Assembly (NCBI GenBank): GCA_038040385.1
Contig: JBBPII010000014.1
Location: 105,073 to 169,072, forward strand
Origin: Gilichinskyi gelida
GTDB taxonomy: Bacteria > Acidobacteriota > Thermoanaerobaculia > Gp7-AA8
Direction: 5' to 3'
Length of the DNA: 64,000 nucleotides
In this document: positions 27,055 through 39,969 of the stretch, piece after piece
Position numbering within the stretch: position 1 is the first letter of the stretch
Layout: each line of letters starts with the position of its first letter
Made by a program: the position numbers and the translations under genes
Notes under the pieces: generated by a model
The model's input: only the letters and a program-made list of their open reading frames with translations
Told to the model about the DNA's origin: nothing
Database searches by the model: none

Positions 27055-28943
27055 GTGTTGTGGAATCTCGAAACGAGTCCGTCACCGAGTTCACCGCGCG
27101 CGCGGTGATCGCCGGCGTCGTCTTCGGCCTCCTCTTCGGCGCCGCGAACGCTTACCTCGGATTGAAAGTGGGACTCACCGTCTCGACGTCGATCCCCATC
27201 GCCGTTCTCACCGTCGCCCTCTTCAAGCTGCTCAAGCAGCGCGACATCCTCCTCGAGGCAAACCTCTCGCAGACCATCGGCTCCGCGAGCTCGTCGCTGG
27301 CGGCAGGGACGATCTTCACCATCCCCGCGCTCTTTCTCTGGGGGATGGCGCCGCCGTTCTGGCAGGTGGCGATCCTGGCGCTGCTCGGCGGACTGCTGGG
27401 CATCGCGGCGATGGTGCCGCTGCGGCGGCTGCTGATCGTCCGCTCCGCCGACGAGCTGCCGTACCCCGAGGGCACCGCGTGCGCCGAGGTGCTGCGGGCG
27501 ACGACGACCGGAGTGTCGGGCGGGAAGTGGATCTTCATCGGCCTCGCGGTCGGGGCCGTGGTGAAGATCCTCCTCGGCGCATTCGTGCTGATCCCCTCCG
27601 CGCTTCACACCGCGCTGCCGGTGCTGCCGAAAGCGGAGCTCGCGCTGGAGATCGCTCCCGCCCTCCTGGCCGTCGGCTACATCCTCGGATACAAGCAGTC
27701 GTCGATCATGGTCTCCGGCAGCCTGATCTCGGCCATCGTGCTGACGCCGCTGATCGCGATCTACGGCACCGGCGACGTCGCGGCGATGACCGCCGGACAG
27801 ATCTGGTCGAAGCACGTGCGATTCATCGGCGCGGGGGCGGTGGCCGCGGCGGGGCTGGTGGCCGTGGCGCGGGCGCTGCCGACGATGTGGAGCTCGTTCG
27901 CCGCGGTATGGAAGGGCCTGCGCGGAGCGCCGGCGTCCTCGCCGGCTGGCCCGGCGGCGTCCACGCCGCCGCGCACCGATCGCGACATCCCCGCCTGGAT
28001 CGTGGCCGTCGTTCCGGTGATCGTCATCGTCGCGCTGATCGCCATCCCCGGCCTGCTCGCCGGCAACATGCCGCTGGCGGGACGCACGGTCGCGGCGATC
28101 GGTGTGGCCGTCTTCGGAGTCTGTTTCGTGGTCGTCTCCTCGCGCATCGTCGGCCTGATCGGCGTGTCCTCGAATCCGACCTCGGCGATGACGCTGGTGA
28201 CGCTCCTCGGCGTTTCGGTGGTCTTCGTCCTCCTCGGCTGGACCGACCCCTCGGCGCGCGCGGCCATCCTCACCGTCGGGACGGTGGTCTGCATCGCGGC
28301 GTCGAAAGCGGGCGACATCTCGCAGGACCTCAAGACCGGCTTCCTGGTCGGCGCCACCCCTGCGAAGCAGCAGTACGGGCAGTTCATCGGCGCCGCGTTC
28401 GCCTGTTGGGCCATCGCCGGCACGGTGCTGCTCCTCGGCAAAGCGTTCACCTTCGGCTCGCCCGAACTTCCCGCGCCGCAAGCCACGCTGATGAAGACAG
28501 TGATCGAGGGCGTACTCGCCGGCTCGCTGCCGTGGGGGCTGGTGGGCACCGGCGCATCGCTCGCTGTCTGCGCCCTGATCGCCGGACTGCCGGGTCTCTC
28601 GTTCGCCGTTGGCATCTACCTCCCGCTCGGCACGCTGGCGCCGGTGTTCGTCGGCGGCATCGTGCGGCGGATCGCCGAGTCGAAGCGCAAGGAGAAGGCG
28701 GCGGAAGGCGACCCTGGCGTGCTCGCCGCATCGGGCATGATCGCCGGCGAAGGCTTGGCCGGGGTGGCGATCGCCTTCCTCATCGCCGGCACGACGAAGT
28801 GGCCCGGCCTGCGCGACGCGCTGGCGTCGGTTCACTTTGCGGAGAAGGGATTCACGTACATGAGCGGCGCACCGGCGATCGTTCTCGGCGTCGCCACGGT
28901 TGTCGGCGTCTGCGCGCTGCTGTTCCGGGCCGGGAAACGGTAG
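27051..28943 (+). CDS. OPT-family oligopeptide (or metal-chelate) transporter
   Basis: A 630-residue polytopic membrane protein. The start ATG 27051 gives a short cytoplasmic lead and then GVVFGLLFGAANAYLGLKVG, the OPT signature. ELPYPEGTACAEVLRA is the conserved Pro-Tyr-Pro-x-Gly loop, and a duplicated 14-16 helix architecture is visible, with a Pro/Ala-rich loop near residues 305-320. OPT proteins import oligopeptides or metal chelates by proton symport. A much longer in-frame start at 26670 lies over the dehydrogenase gene and is rejected. Confidence 0.92.
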   Translation: MSVVESRNESVTEFTARAVIAGVVFGLLFGAANAYLGLKVGLTVSTSIPIAVLTVALFKLLKQRDILLEANLSQTIGSASSSLAAGTIFTIPALFLWGMAPPFWQVAILALLGGLLGIAAMVPLRRLLIVRSADELPYPEGTACAEVLRATTTGVSGGKWIFIGLAVGAVVKILLGAFVLIPSALHTALPVLPKAELALEIAPALLAVGYILGYKQSSIMVSGSLISAIVLTPLIAIYGTGDVAAMTAGQIWSKHVRFIGAGAVAAAGLVAVARALPTMWSSFAAVWKGLRGAPASSPAGPAASTPPRTDRDIPAWIVAVVPVIVIVALIAIPGLLAGNMPLAGRTVAAIGVAVFGVCFVVVSSRIVGLIGVSSNPTSAMTLVTLLGVSVVFVLLGWTDPSARAAILTVGTVVCIAASKAGDISQDLKTGFLVGATPAKQQYGQFIGAAFACWAIAGTVLLLGKAFTFGSPELPAPQATLMKTVIEGVLAGSLPWGLVGTGASLAVCALIAGLPGLSFAVGIYLPLGTLAPVFVGGIVRRIAESKRKEKAAEGDPGVLAASGMIAGEGLAGVAIAFLIAGTTKWPGLRDALASVHFAEKGFTYMSGAPAIVLGVATVVGVCALLFRAGKR

Positions 28944-29007
28944 TGCAAGGTCCCCACTCAGTTGATTTGTCTGTCTCCGCCTTCAGGCGGCTCAAGGAGC
29001 AAAGTCC

Positions 29008-31437
29008 ATGACTCACGTCACAATCTCCAGCGGCACAGCGATCACAGCGGCCGATATCGCCATGTTCGACGCTTCATGGATGCAGCCGGACCAGCGAAGC
29101 GAGGCATTTCAAAGAGCTTATGGAAACCTCTACGAAAGGAGCGCTGTCATTGCATGGGAGGTAGGCGACCGCATGGCCGCCATGGCACGCATGTACGAGC
29201 TCACCCGCGACGTGCGCTACCTATCCCATTTACGAGAATTCATAGACGGCATAGACGGCGCAGTGCTGAAATTTCGGGACGACAATCATCCAGGGGACAT
29301 CCATGGCGGAGGTATCCTCGCTCAGCCGCTCGACGAGTTTCGCGGTCGAGTCATGCCGGCTTGGGGTGGAAAGACAGGCGGACTACACAGCGTCGATGAG
29401 GTCGTGTCCAGTGTGTACGCTTACCCGATCGCCGCGTTCGCCCGCATCGTCGCCGAGGACCCGGCGTTACACACCGCCTACGGAAACGATGCCGTGAACT
29501 ATACCAACGCCGTACTCCAGACGGTATGGGCTTTCATGCCGCAGATTGGCTACCGCGACGCCGGCAACTTCGTCGAGGCCTACCTTACACACTTGGCGAT
29601 TCACGAATTCAAGCCCACGGAAAAAGACTGCGAAGACGCTTACAAGCAAGCCTTGATTGACGATCCGGAGAACGAGGACAACGAGCAGCGCAGGCGTAAC
29701 TGCAACAACTTGCGAAAAGTATTCTCCCGCCCGATGTCGCACAACGAGAACCTGGCGTTCACCATGGTGCTGATCGAGCTGTGGCGGACACTCGAGAGTG
29801 CTTTCTATCGAGAATCTCCGGCGCGCTCCCACGAGGCTGAGCCGACTCGAGCTCTGATTCCGTTGCTCGTGTCGCGCCAACAGCGCTATTTCGTGAATCA
29901 CCTCCGGACAATCGAGGATATTCCGAACCGCCCACGTTTTCTCTGGAACCATGCCGATGACCTCCCGGCCAGTGTCGGTTCCCATACTGAGGACACGTCG
30001 CATGGAGCGCTAGACATGCGCTACCTCGATTTGCTACGCCGCAACTTTGACCGCCTCAACGTGTTGCCGGCGTCGGTCGGAGAGCCGATCCCGCTGGATC
30101 GTACGCATTTGCAGCGCTTCGCGAATACATTTCTACAAAAGATCGTAACAGCAACAAACTTCGGGACAGGAACAAACTTCGCGAGCAACGTCGAGGGCGA
30201 TGACCCGCAACCTGTCAAGAACGAATTGGCTGACGGCTGGATGAATCTGGCGGTGGCAGACGTGAACGTTTACCAGGTGTGCCATAACATTCTGTTGCGC
30301 ACTGTCAACCGCTCACAGCCTTATCTCTCGATCGGCAGTCACTCGGCGTTGCTCATGAACAAGCGCTTCGCCGGCCGCTACCAGTACCTCGAGCGAACGC
30401 AGCCCTTCGGAGCACCCAAGGCGGCGGGTACACCCTCGGGGATCGTGTTTCCTGCCCTCGGTGTCGCCAACGTGGTGTACCGCGACGCGGAAGGGCGGCT
30501 CCACGAGTTATGGCAGAAGGGGTCTGAATTCGGAACGAGCAATCTGACCCAGCTCGCGGACAACGCCATACGGGCTGCCGGCGATCCCCGGTCCTTCATT
30601 GCCACGACTGACGGACTGCTGGTCGCTCTATACCGAGGAGCGGACAGACATGTGCATAGTCTTTACTGGTCGAGCGGCGCCGTAGGACGTGACGCACTCA
30701 GCGGCGCCGCGGGCGCGCCTCCGGCCGCCGGCAATCCGGTCGGATTTGTCCAAAAGGACGGGACGAATGTCGTGATTTACCGCTCAGGAGACAAACACCT
30801 GCGCTCGCTGTGGTGGACCGGAACGAATCGGCCCGGCACCGAGGACCTCACCGCTCCCTCCGGCGCAGCCCCAGCCGGTGGTGACCCTGCACCGTACATA
30901 AACACGAACACTGGCGAGAACATCGTGATCTATCGCGGCACTGACGGGCACGTGCACTCGATGTATTGGACGACCGGCGCCGTCGGCCACGACAATCTGT
31001 CCGGATTCGCCGGCTCGCCGCGGGCTGAGGGCGATCCTGTCGCTTACTACACCCGCCATAACGATAGTCATCAGGTGACCTACCGCAGCCACGACGGACA
31101 CCTTCACGAGCTGTGGTGGGTCGGCAACAACCCGGTCAACCGCTGGGATCTGACCGCGGCGGCAGCCAATGCTCCGCCGGCGGCGAGCGACCCCGCCGCT
31201 TATTACAGCGCCGGCACCAACACCAAACACGTGATCTACCGAAGCGCGAACGGCCACCTGAACGAGATCTGGTGGGTCCCCGGCGGAGGCATCCCGGCGC
31301 ATCTCGACATTACGCTTCTGGCGCTCGCGCCCTCCGCTGCGGACAAGCCGACCGCGTTCACCGTCGAGGGGCCGAACAGCCACCACGTCGTCTACCGCGG
31401 GACCGACGGCCAGATCCACGAGATCCGCTGGAGCTAG
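29008..31437 (+). CDS. Helical-domain protein fused to a seven-bladed PLL-like lectin propeller
   Basis: An 809-residue protein without a visible signal peptide; a good ribosome site (AAGGAG) precedes ATG 29008. Residues ~1-460 look all-helical, with alpha/alpha-toroid-like phrases such as MARMYELTRDVRYLSHLREF and VDEVVSSVYAYPIAAFARIV. From ~488 to the end there are exactly seven ~47-residue repeats with the core Tyr-Arg-x2-Asp-Gly-His-x-His-x2-x-Trp, for example VIYRGTDGHVHSMYW and VTYRSHDGHLHELWW. This matches bacterial PLL-type fucose/O-methyl-glycan-binding propellers. The first half also has a less GC-rich codon use than its neighbours, suggesting transfer. Substrate and export route are unknown. 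Confidence 0.7.
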   Translation: MTHVTISSGTAITAADIAMFDASWMQPDQRSEAFQRAYGNLYERSAVIAWEVGDRMAAMARMYELTRDVRYLSHLREFIDGIDGAVLKFRDDNHPGDIHGGGILAQPLDEFRGRVMPAWGGKTGGLHSVDEVVSSVYAYPIAAFARIVAEDPALHTAYGNDAVNYTNAVLQTVWAFMPQIGYRDAGNFVEAYLTHLAIHEFKPTEKDCEDAYKQALIDDPENEDNEQRRRNCNNLRKVFSRPMSHNENLAFTMVLIELWRTLESAFYRESPARSHEAEPTRALIPLLVSRQQRYFVNHLRTIEDIPNRPRFLWNHADDLPASVGSHTEDTSHGALDMRYLDLLRRNFDRLNVLPASVGEPIPLDRTHLQRFANTFLQKIVTATNFGTGTNFASNVEGDDPQPVKNELADGWMNLAVADVNVYQVCHNILLRTVNRSQPYLSIGSHSALLMNKRFAGRYQYLERTQPFGAPKAAGTPSGIVFPALGVANVVYRDAEGRLHELWQKGSEFGTSNLTQLADNAIRAAGDPRSFIATTDGLLVALYRGADRHVHSLYWSSGAVGRDALSGAAGAPPAAGNPVGFVQKDGTNVVIYRSGDKHLRSLWWTGTNRPGTEDLTAPSGAAPAGGDPAPYINTNTGENIVIYRGTDGHVHSMYWTTGAVGHDNLSGFAGSPRAEGDPVAYYTRHNDSHQVTYRSHDGHLHELWWVGNNPVNRWDLTAAAANAPPAASDPAAYYSAGTNTKHVIYRSANGHLNEIWWVPGGGIPAHLDITLLALAPSAADKPTAFTVEGPNSHHVVYRGTDGQIHEIRWS

Positions 31438-31441
31438 CCAG

Positions 31442-32164
31442 TTACAGCAGCTCGCGCAGGCGCGCGTACCCCGCGCGGCTGACCGGCAGCTTCGTCCCGT
31501 CGCGAAGGATGGCCACCCGGCTGTCCTTCGCGTACAGCTCGAGCTTCTCGATGCGCTCGATGTTGAGCAGGTACGAGCGGTGGATGCGGACGAAGCGGTC
31601 GGCGTCGAGCTCCGCGGCCAGCTCGCCGATCGACTGCTGCTTGCGGACCTTCGCCCCGCCGGTGGCGATGAGGATGGCGTCGTCGTCGGCTTCCACGTAG
31701 TCGACGCGCGCCGCGGGGATGACCTGGATCGACCCTTCTTCGCCGCGAACCACGATGCGCTGCAGCGGCTTGCTTCGCAGCGAAGCCGCGAGTGTAGCGG
31801 GGGCCGCTCTCGGCCCCCGTCGTTTGATCCTCTCCAGCACCGCCCGAAACCGCTCCTCCGAGAACGGCTTGAGCAGATAGTCGAGCGCGTGCACCTCGAA
31901 CGCACGCAGCGCGTACTCGTCGTGCGCGGTCACGAAGACCACCGCGGGCGAGCGGTCGAGCAGCGCCAGCACCTCGAAGCCGTCGAGCTTCGGCATCTGG
32001 ATGTCGAGGAAGAGCACGTCGGGATCGTGCTGAGTCACCGCGCGCACCGCCTCGAAGCCGTTCGCGCACTCGGCGACGACTTCGAACTCCTCGTCCGCGG
32101 CGAGGTACTCGCGCAGCACCTCGCGCGCCAGCGGCTCATCGTCGACGACTACCACTCTAATCAT
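31442..32164 (-). CDS. LytTR-family response regulator
   Basis: A 240-residue regulator: receiver domain (VVVVDDEPLAREVLREYL, phospho-Asp in DVLFLDIQMPKLDGFEVLAL) and a C-terminal LytTR DNA-binding domain (RIVVRGEEGSIQVIPAARVD, FVRIHRSYLLNIERIEKLEL). No LytS/histidine kinase gene is next to it; rho lies upstream, separated by a family B repeat. Its start codon is ~10 bases from that repeat, so its promoter must be within or beyond the palindrome. Confidence 0.94.
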   Translation of the reverse strand: MIRVVVVDDEPLAREVLREYLAADEEFEVVAECANGFEAVRAVTQHDPDVLFLDIQMPKLDGFEVLALLDRSPAVVFVTAHDEYALRAFEVHALDYLLKPFSEERFRAVLERIKRRGPRAAPATLAASLRSKPLQRIVVRGEEGSIQVIPAARVDYVEADDDAILIATGGAKVRKQQSIGELAAELDADRFVRIHRSYLLNIERIEKLELYAKDSRVAILRDGTKLPVSRAGYARLRELL

Positions 32165-32172
32165 GGCGTTTC

Positions 32173-32247
32173 GTCATCCTGAGCGTAGCGAAGGATCTCA
32201 ATCTGCGCATCCCGAGATCCTTCGCCGTCTTCTTGGCTCAGGATGAC
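32173..32247. repeat. Palindromic intergenic element, family B (between rho and the LytTR gene)
   Basis: GTCATCCTGAGC pairs with GCTCAGGATGAC, and GAAGGATCTC with GAGATCCTTC, around a short loop. Related copies are at 38420, 51717, 52819, 58327 and, split, at 24101/25574. Confidence 0.9.
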
Positions 32248-32266
32248 ACGGCGGCGCGCCGCCGTG

Positions 32267-32268
<2 letters not shown>
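32245..32268. repeat. Perfect 24-bp palindrome at the rho stop codon
   Basis: GACACGGCGGCG is followed directly by its reverse complement CGCCGCCGTGTC, ending in the rho stop codon. It can form a very stable hairpin at the 3' end of the rho message. There is no T-run. Confidence 0.8.
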
Positions 32269-33826
<1,558 letters not shown>

Positions 33827-33839
33827 TTGGTTTACCTCG

Positions 33840-34418
33840 TTACAGTCGCGACGCGATCTCGCGCCGCAGGTCTTCGATGCCTTTTCCGGTGACTACGGAG
33901 CAGGGAATCAGCTCGCCGGCGTCGACCGCGAGCTCGTCGGCGATCGCCGCCCTGCTCTTGACGAGCTGGTTGCTGGAGAGTTTGTCGCTCTTGGTGAGGA
34001 CGATGCGCTCGTCGATGCCCGCCGCACGACTCCACTCATGCATCAGACGATCGTCCTCGCTCGGCGTTCGCCGCACATCGAGAAGAAGAAAGATCAGGCG
34101 GAGCGAGTCCGCGCTCTCGAGATAGCCTCGTACCAGCTCTCCCCACGAGCGTTTCACCTCTTTGGAAACCTTCGCGTAGCCGTATCCCGGCAAGTCGACG
34201 ATGTGAAACCGTTCGTTGACGAGATAGAACTGAACAGCCTGTGTCTTTCCGGGAGTCTGGCTCACACGGGCAACTGCTTTCCGTTTGAGGACGGCGTTGA
34301 TCAATGACGATTTCCCCACGTTCGAGCGGCCCACCATCGCGAATTGCGGCCGCTTGTCGTTGGGAAAATCAGCGGGCTTGTACGCCGCCCGGTAGAACTC
34401 AACTGATCGGATGTCCAA
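33840..34418 (-). CDS. engB: Ribosome biogenesis GTPase EngB/YihA
   Basis: A 192-residue GTPase involved in large-subunit assembly. G1 is MVGRSNVGKSSLINAVL, G3 is IVDLPGYGYAKVSKE and G4 is VLTKSDKLSSNQLV; length and start are normal for the family. It lies 13 bases upstream of rho and downstream of the VWFA-protein gene, in the lon-engB order known from many bacteria. Confidence 0.96.
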   Translation of the reverse strand: MDIRSVEFYRAAYKPADFPNDKRPQFAMVGRSNVGKSSLINAVLKRKAVARVSQTPGKTQAVQFYLVNERFHIVDLPGYGYAKVSKEVKRSWGELVRGYLESADSLRLIFLLLDVRRTPSEDDRLMHEWSRAAGIDERIVLTKSDKLSSNQLVKSRAAIADELAVDAGELIPCSVVTGKGIEDLRREIASRL

Positions 34419-34501
34419 AAGATGAGGTGCTGCTTCGCGGGTACTGGAAAGGCGTTTTGAGGATTAACGGCAGTGATTCTGCCCGTATTCTCGCGAGGAT
34501 G

Positions 34502-36025
34502 TCAACGTGCGGCTGATGGAACAATCATGCCATTGAGCGGTATTTCGACCTCCGCACGGCGGAAGCCGGTGACGTCCGTTCCCACCACCCGCACCAGCGT
34601 TTTCGCCGCGTAGCAACCCGGCTGCAGACCGGCGAACTCCTTGCGCACCGTGAACGGATTCGCACTCAGGAACTCGCGCCCTTTCTCCCGGTCGATCGCG
34701 ATCCGCGCGTAGTGCCAGTCGGCGACGAGATGGCGATCATCGAACAGATAGAAGAAGACGTCGAGCAGCACCGGCCCGTCGCCGGACAGCGCGAGCAGCT
34801 CCGGCCCCGGCATCACCGCCGCCAGCTCCGTCGTGGCGCTCTTCTTCGTCACTTCGAGGCCGACGGTGATGCCCTCCTGCGCGATGTCGTTCATCAGCGT
34901 GTCGGCGAGCACCAGCACATCGCCGCTCCCCGAGCCGTACGGGCCTTCCGCGCTGTAACCGGGACGGTATCGAACGATGGTCCCCAGGGGCAGGTTCTTC
35001 ACGCGGACGCGAATGGTGTTCCGTTCCTTCTGCGGGCCTCGCGGTTGAAATCCGAGGACGTAGGTCACCCGCTGAACATTCTGCAGCGCGCGGAGAGACG
35101 ACTTCACCGCTCCGCCGGTTCCGAGCGCCAGGCTGTAGAGCGCTTTCGGAGCTGACAACAGGGCGGTCGTGTTGCCGCGCTGTTCCGCGCTGCCAGGAAA
35201 CGGCGCACGCAAGCCGGCGGCGTCGACCGCGTGCAGAAGGACACCGGCCGCGCGAAAGCGTTGATGCATGTTCATGAGGCGCTGGCGAACGGAGAGCTCG
35301 AACCTCAATTGGTTCGATCCTGATCGAGAGCCCTCCGAAAGGAGAATGACCTCCTTCCGTCCGGTGAGCGCCGCCAGGCGATCGGCGAGCGCGGCGAGCT
35401 GCTCGATCATGCTCGCCTGCTCGATGACGTCGATCTCGTCCTGGACCGGGTTCGCCCGATCCCCGGCCGATGCCGCCATCGAGGAGCCGAAACCTCCGAC
35501 CGCTTTCCCCGCGTCGATGGTCGCCAGGTGGAGCGGATCGCCGGAACGGCGCGAGAGCGTTTGCACGGCTTTCTGCACCGCGGGCCGATCGGTGGTGAAC
35601 GGGACGAGGAAACGAATGCCCGACGAGCCGATGGTGGCCACGGCGAAGGTAGTCCCGGGCGCGGCGGTGTCCACGAACTTCGCCGCCATCCGCTGGGCGA
35701 AGATACGGCCGAAACGAGTCGTCCCGCCGACATCGAACAAGAGCACGACGAGACGCCGGTGCGCCAGCGGCGCCGCCGCCGCCTCGGACGGAACTACGGT
35801 CGCCGGCGCGCGCTCGTCGAGCACGTCGAAGGTCTGAATCGGATGCCGCGCGCCGTTCACGAACAGCTCGAAGTCTTCCTTCGTCAGCCCGGTGATCGGC
35901 CGCCCGGTGAGGCTGTCGAGGTAGACCGGCACCTCGACGAGGTTGACGGTGATCTGCTCGCGGTGCGTCTGCGCGATCGCCGTTGCCGCGAAGAGAAGAA
36001 GAACCGTTACCAGATAGCGCGCCAT
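34502..36025 (-). CDS. Secreted VWFA-related protein (Acidobacteria-type)
   Basis: A 507-residue protein with a signal peptide ending near ATAIAQTHRE. It contains an EVPVYLDSLTGRPITGLTKE segment (short beta-domain before the VWA) and a VWA-like core (RRLVVLLFDVGGTTRFGRIF ... RKEVILLSEGSRSGSNQLRF). The usual metal-site DxSxS is replaced by DVGGT, so metal binding is probably weak or lost. A C-terminal beta domain holds TKKSATTELAAVMPGPELL. Such proteins are multiplied in Acidobacteriota genomes; their role is unknown. It sits between lon (14 bases) and engB. Confidence 0.8.
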   Translation of the reverse strand: MARYLVTVLLLFAATAIAQTHREQITVNLVEVPVYLDSLTGRPITGLTKEDFELFVNGARHPIQTFDVLDERAPATVVPSEAAAAPLAHRRLVVLLFDVGGTTRFGRIFAQRMAAKFVDTAAPGTTFAVATIGSSGIRFLVPFTTDRPAVQKAVQTLSRRSGDPLHLATIDAGKAVGGFGSSMAASAGDRANPVQDEIDVIEQASMIEQLAALADRLAALTGRKEVILLSEGSRSGSNQLRFELSVRQRLMNMHQRFRAAGVLLHAVDAAGLRAPFPGSAEQRGNTTALLSAPKALYSLALGTGGAVKSSLRALQNVQRVTYVLGFQPRGPQKERNTIRVRVKNLPLGTIVRYRPGYSAEGPYGSGSGDVLVLADTLMNDIAQEGITVGLEVTKKSATTELAAVMPGPELLALSGDGPVLLDVFFYLFDDRHLVADWHYARIAIDREKGREFLSANPFTVRKEFAGLQPGCYAAKTLVRVVGTDVTGFRRAEVEIPLNGMIVPSAAR

Positions 36026-36039
36026 GACGGCGTCCGGGC

Positions 36040-38418
<2,379 letters not shown>

Positions 38419-38419
38419 T

Positions 38420-38520
38420 GTCACTTTATCCTGACCCTGAGCGCAGCGAAGGGGAAGGATCTGGAGCCCATGAGCGGCGCAGTGGCCGCCAGATCCCTCG
38501 CTTCGCTCGGGATAAACTGC
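38420..38520. repeat. Family B palindrome between the two 45-bp repeats
   Basis: The 101-bp segment has TTTATCC/GGATAAA near its ends, CGCAGCGAAGGGG opposite CCCTCGCTTCGCTCG, and GGATCTGG opposite CCAGATCC. It is a diverged member of the GTCATCCTGAGC family. It now forms most of the leader upstream of lon. Confidence 0.85.
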
Positions 38521-38564
38521 TCGCGTAGCGGTACGAGGGGAAGATGCAGGGTTTGGTTGGACAT
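38421..38564 (-). CDS. Putative 47-codon leader ORF carrying a copy of the Lon N-terminus
   Basis: ATG 38564, in the upstream copy of the 45-bp repeat, encodes MSNQTLHLPLVPLR exactly as in Lon. It then runs through the palindrome (EQFIPSEARDLAATAPLMGS ...) to TGA at 38421-38423. Two bases separate this TGA from the lon ATG. This follows from the sequence; whether it is translated or only a by-product of the duplication is unknown. If the original promoter and ribosome site lie upstream, lon expression would depend on read-through coupling. Confidence 0.45.
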   Translation of the reverse strand: MSNQTLHLPLVPLREQFIPSEARDLAATAPLMGSRSFPFAALRVRIK

Positions 38565-38565
38565 T
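38521..38565. repeat. 45-bp direct repeat, upstream copy
   Basis: Identical to 38375-38419. It carries an ATG with the same 14 codons as lon but is out of frame with lon (offset 146 bases). A purine-rich GTAGAGAGAA lies just upstream on the minus strand and may be the original ribosome-binding region. Confidence 0.95.
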
Positions 38566-38625
38566 CGGACGTTCTCTCTCTACCTACGCAACAACGGGCA
38601 ATTCCCGCTGCCCCACTCCCACGCC

Positions 38626-39876
38626 CTATCCCGCCTTACGGTAGAGGGTGATCGGCTGGCTGCGGTTGTCGACGACCTCACGGGTGATCACGCACTCCGA
38701 AATCGCATCCTGTGAGGGGATCGTGTACATGATGTCCAGCATCAGCTCTTCGATGATGATCTTCAGGCCGCGGGCGCCGACGTTGCGCTTGAGCGCCTCC
38801 TCGGCGATCGCTTCCAGGGCGTCGTCGGTGAACTTCAGCGTGACGTTCTCGAAGCCCATGATCGTCTGGTACTGACGGACCAGCGAGTTCTTCGGCTCCT
38901 TGAGGATCTCGATCAGCGTGCCCTTGTCGAGCTCATTGAGCGTGGCCACAACCGGTAGCCGCCCGACGAATTCCGGGATCAGCCCGAACTTGATGAGGTC
39001 TTCCGGATGCACCTGCGCCAGCAGCTCGCCGGTGCGCTTCTCTTTCTTGGTGGCGATCTTCGCCCCGAAGCCCATCGACGTCGCCGACAGGCGCCGCTCG
39101 ATGACGTTCTCCAGCCCGACGAACGCGCCGCCGCACATGAAGAGGATGTTCGTGGTGTCGATCTGGATGAACTCCTGGTGGGGGTGCTTCCGCCCGCCCT
39201 GCGGCGGCACGTTGGCCACGGTGCCTTCCAGGATCTTCAGCAGCGCCTGCTGGACTCCCTCGCCGCTGACGTCGCGGGTGATGGAGGGGTTGTCGCCCTT
39301 GCGGCAGATCTTGTCCACTTCATCGATGTAGACGATCCCGCGCTGCGTTTTCTCTTTGTCGTTCCCCGCCGCCTGGTACAACTTCAAAATAATATTCTCG
39401 ACGTCCTCGCCGACGTACCCCGCCTCGGTGAGCGTGGTGGCATCGACGATGGTGAACGGCACCGACAGCATCCGGGCCAGGGTCTGCGCCAGCAGAGTCT
39501 TGCCCGTCCCGGTGGGGCCGATCAGCATGATGTTCGACTTCTGCAGCTCGACGTCCTGGCGGGTGTTGCGCTGGTGGTAATCGATCCGCTTGTAGTGGTT
39601 GTAGACGGCGACGGCGAGCTTCTTCTTCGCCCGCTCCTGGCCGATCACGTACATGTCGAGGAACTCTTTGATTTCCTTCGGCTTAGGGAGGGCGCCGGCG
39701 CCTTCGAGGGTGCCCGGCTCGTCCTTGCGGTCCTCAGCGATGATGTCGAGGCAGATGTCGACGCATTCGTCGCAGATGTAGACCGTCGGTCCGGCGATCA
39801 ACTTCTTGACGTCGCGCTGGCTCTTATTGCAGAAGCTACAACGCAAAACGTCGCCGCTGTTGCCCTTCTTCGACAT
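38626..39876 (-). CDS. clpX: ATP-dependent Clp protease ATP-binding subunit ClpX
   Basis: A 416-residue AAA+ unfoldase. The N-terminal zinc domain has paired Cys-x2-Cys motifs (RCSFCNKSQ ... YICDECVDICLD). Walker A is MLIGPTGTGKTLLAQTLAR, Walker B is GIVYIDEVDKICRK and the pore loop region is VSGEGVQQALLKILEGT. It unfolds substrates for ClpP, encoded 93 bases upstream. Full length; the start is supported by the zinc motif position. Confidence 0.98.
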   Translation of the reverse strand: MSKKGNSGDVLRCSFCNKSQRDVKKLIAGPTVYICDECVDICLDIIAEDRKDEPGTLEGAGALPKPKEIKEFLDMYVIGQERAKKKLAVAVYNHYKRIDYHQRNTRQDVELQKSNIMLIGPTGTGKTLLAQTLARMLSVPFTIVDATTLTEAGYVGEDVENIILKLYQAAGNDKEKTQRGIVYIDEVDKICRKGDNPSITRDVSGEGVQQALLKILEGTVANVPPQGGRKHPHQEFIQIDTTNILFMCGGAFVGLENVIERRLSATSMGFGAKIATKKEKRTGELLAQVHPEDLIKFGLIPEFVGRLPVVATLNELDKGTLIEILKEPKNSLVRQYQTIMGFENVTLKFTDDALEAIAEEALKRNVGARGLKIIIEELMLDIMYTIPSQDAISECVITREVVDNRSQPITLYRKAG

Positions 39877-39969
39877 GTGAGGATGGCTTCCTTTTCTGAG
39901 GTCGCTCAGGCATTGTTCACCTGAGAATCGCCCAAGTCAACTGACGTTACCCTGACTGCATTCCTCCCG

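Noticed and set aside
34502..36025. Bona fide metal-binding VWA adhesin
   Set aside because: The DxSxS metal site is replaced by DVGGT, so only a VWFA-related fold is claimed.
38419..38424. GTG at 38424 as the lon start
   Set aside because: It is in frame, but ATG 38418 reads MSNQTLHLPLVPLR, which the duplicated copy also starts with. The GTG overlaps the leader-ORF stop and is kept only as an alternative.
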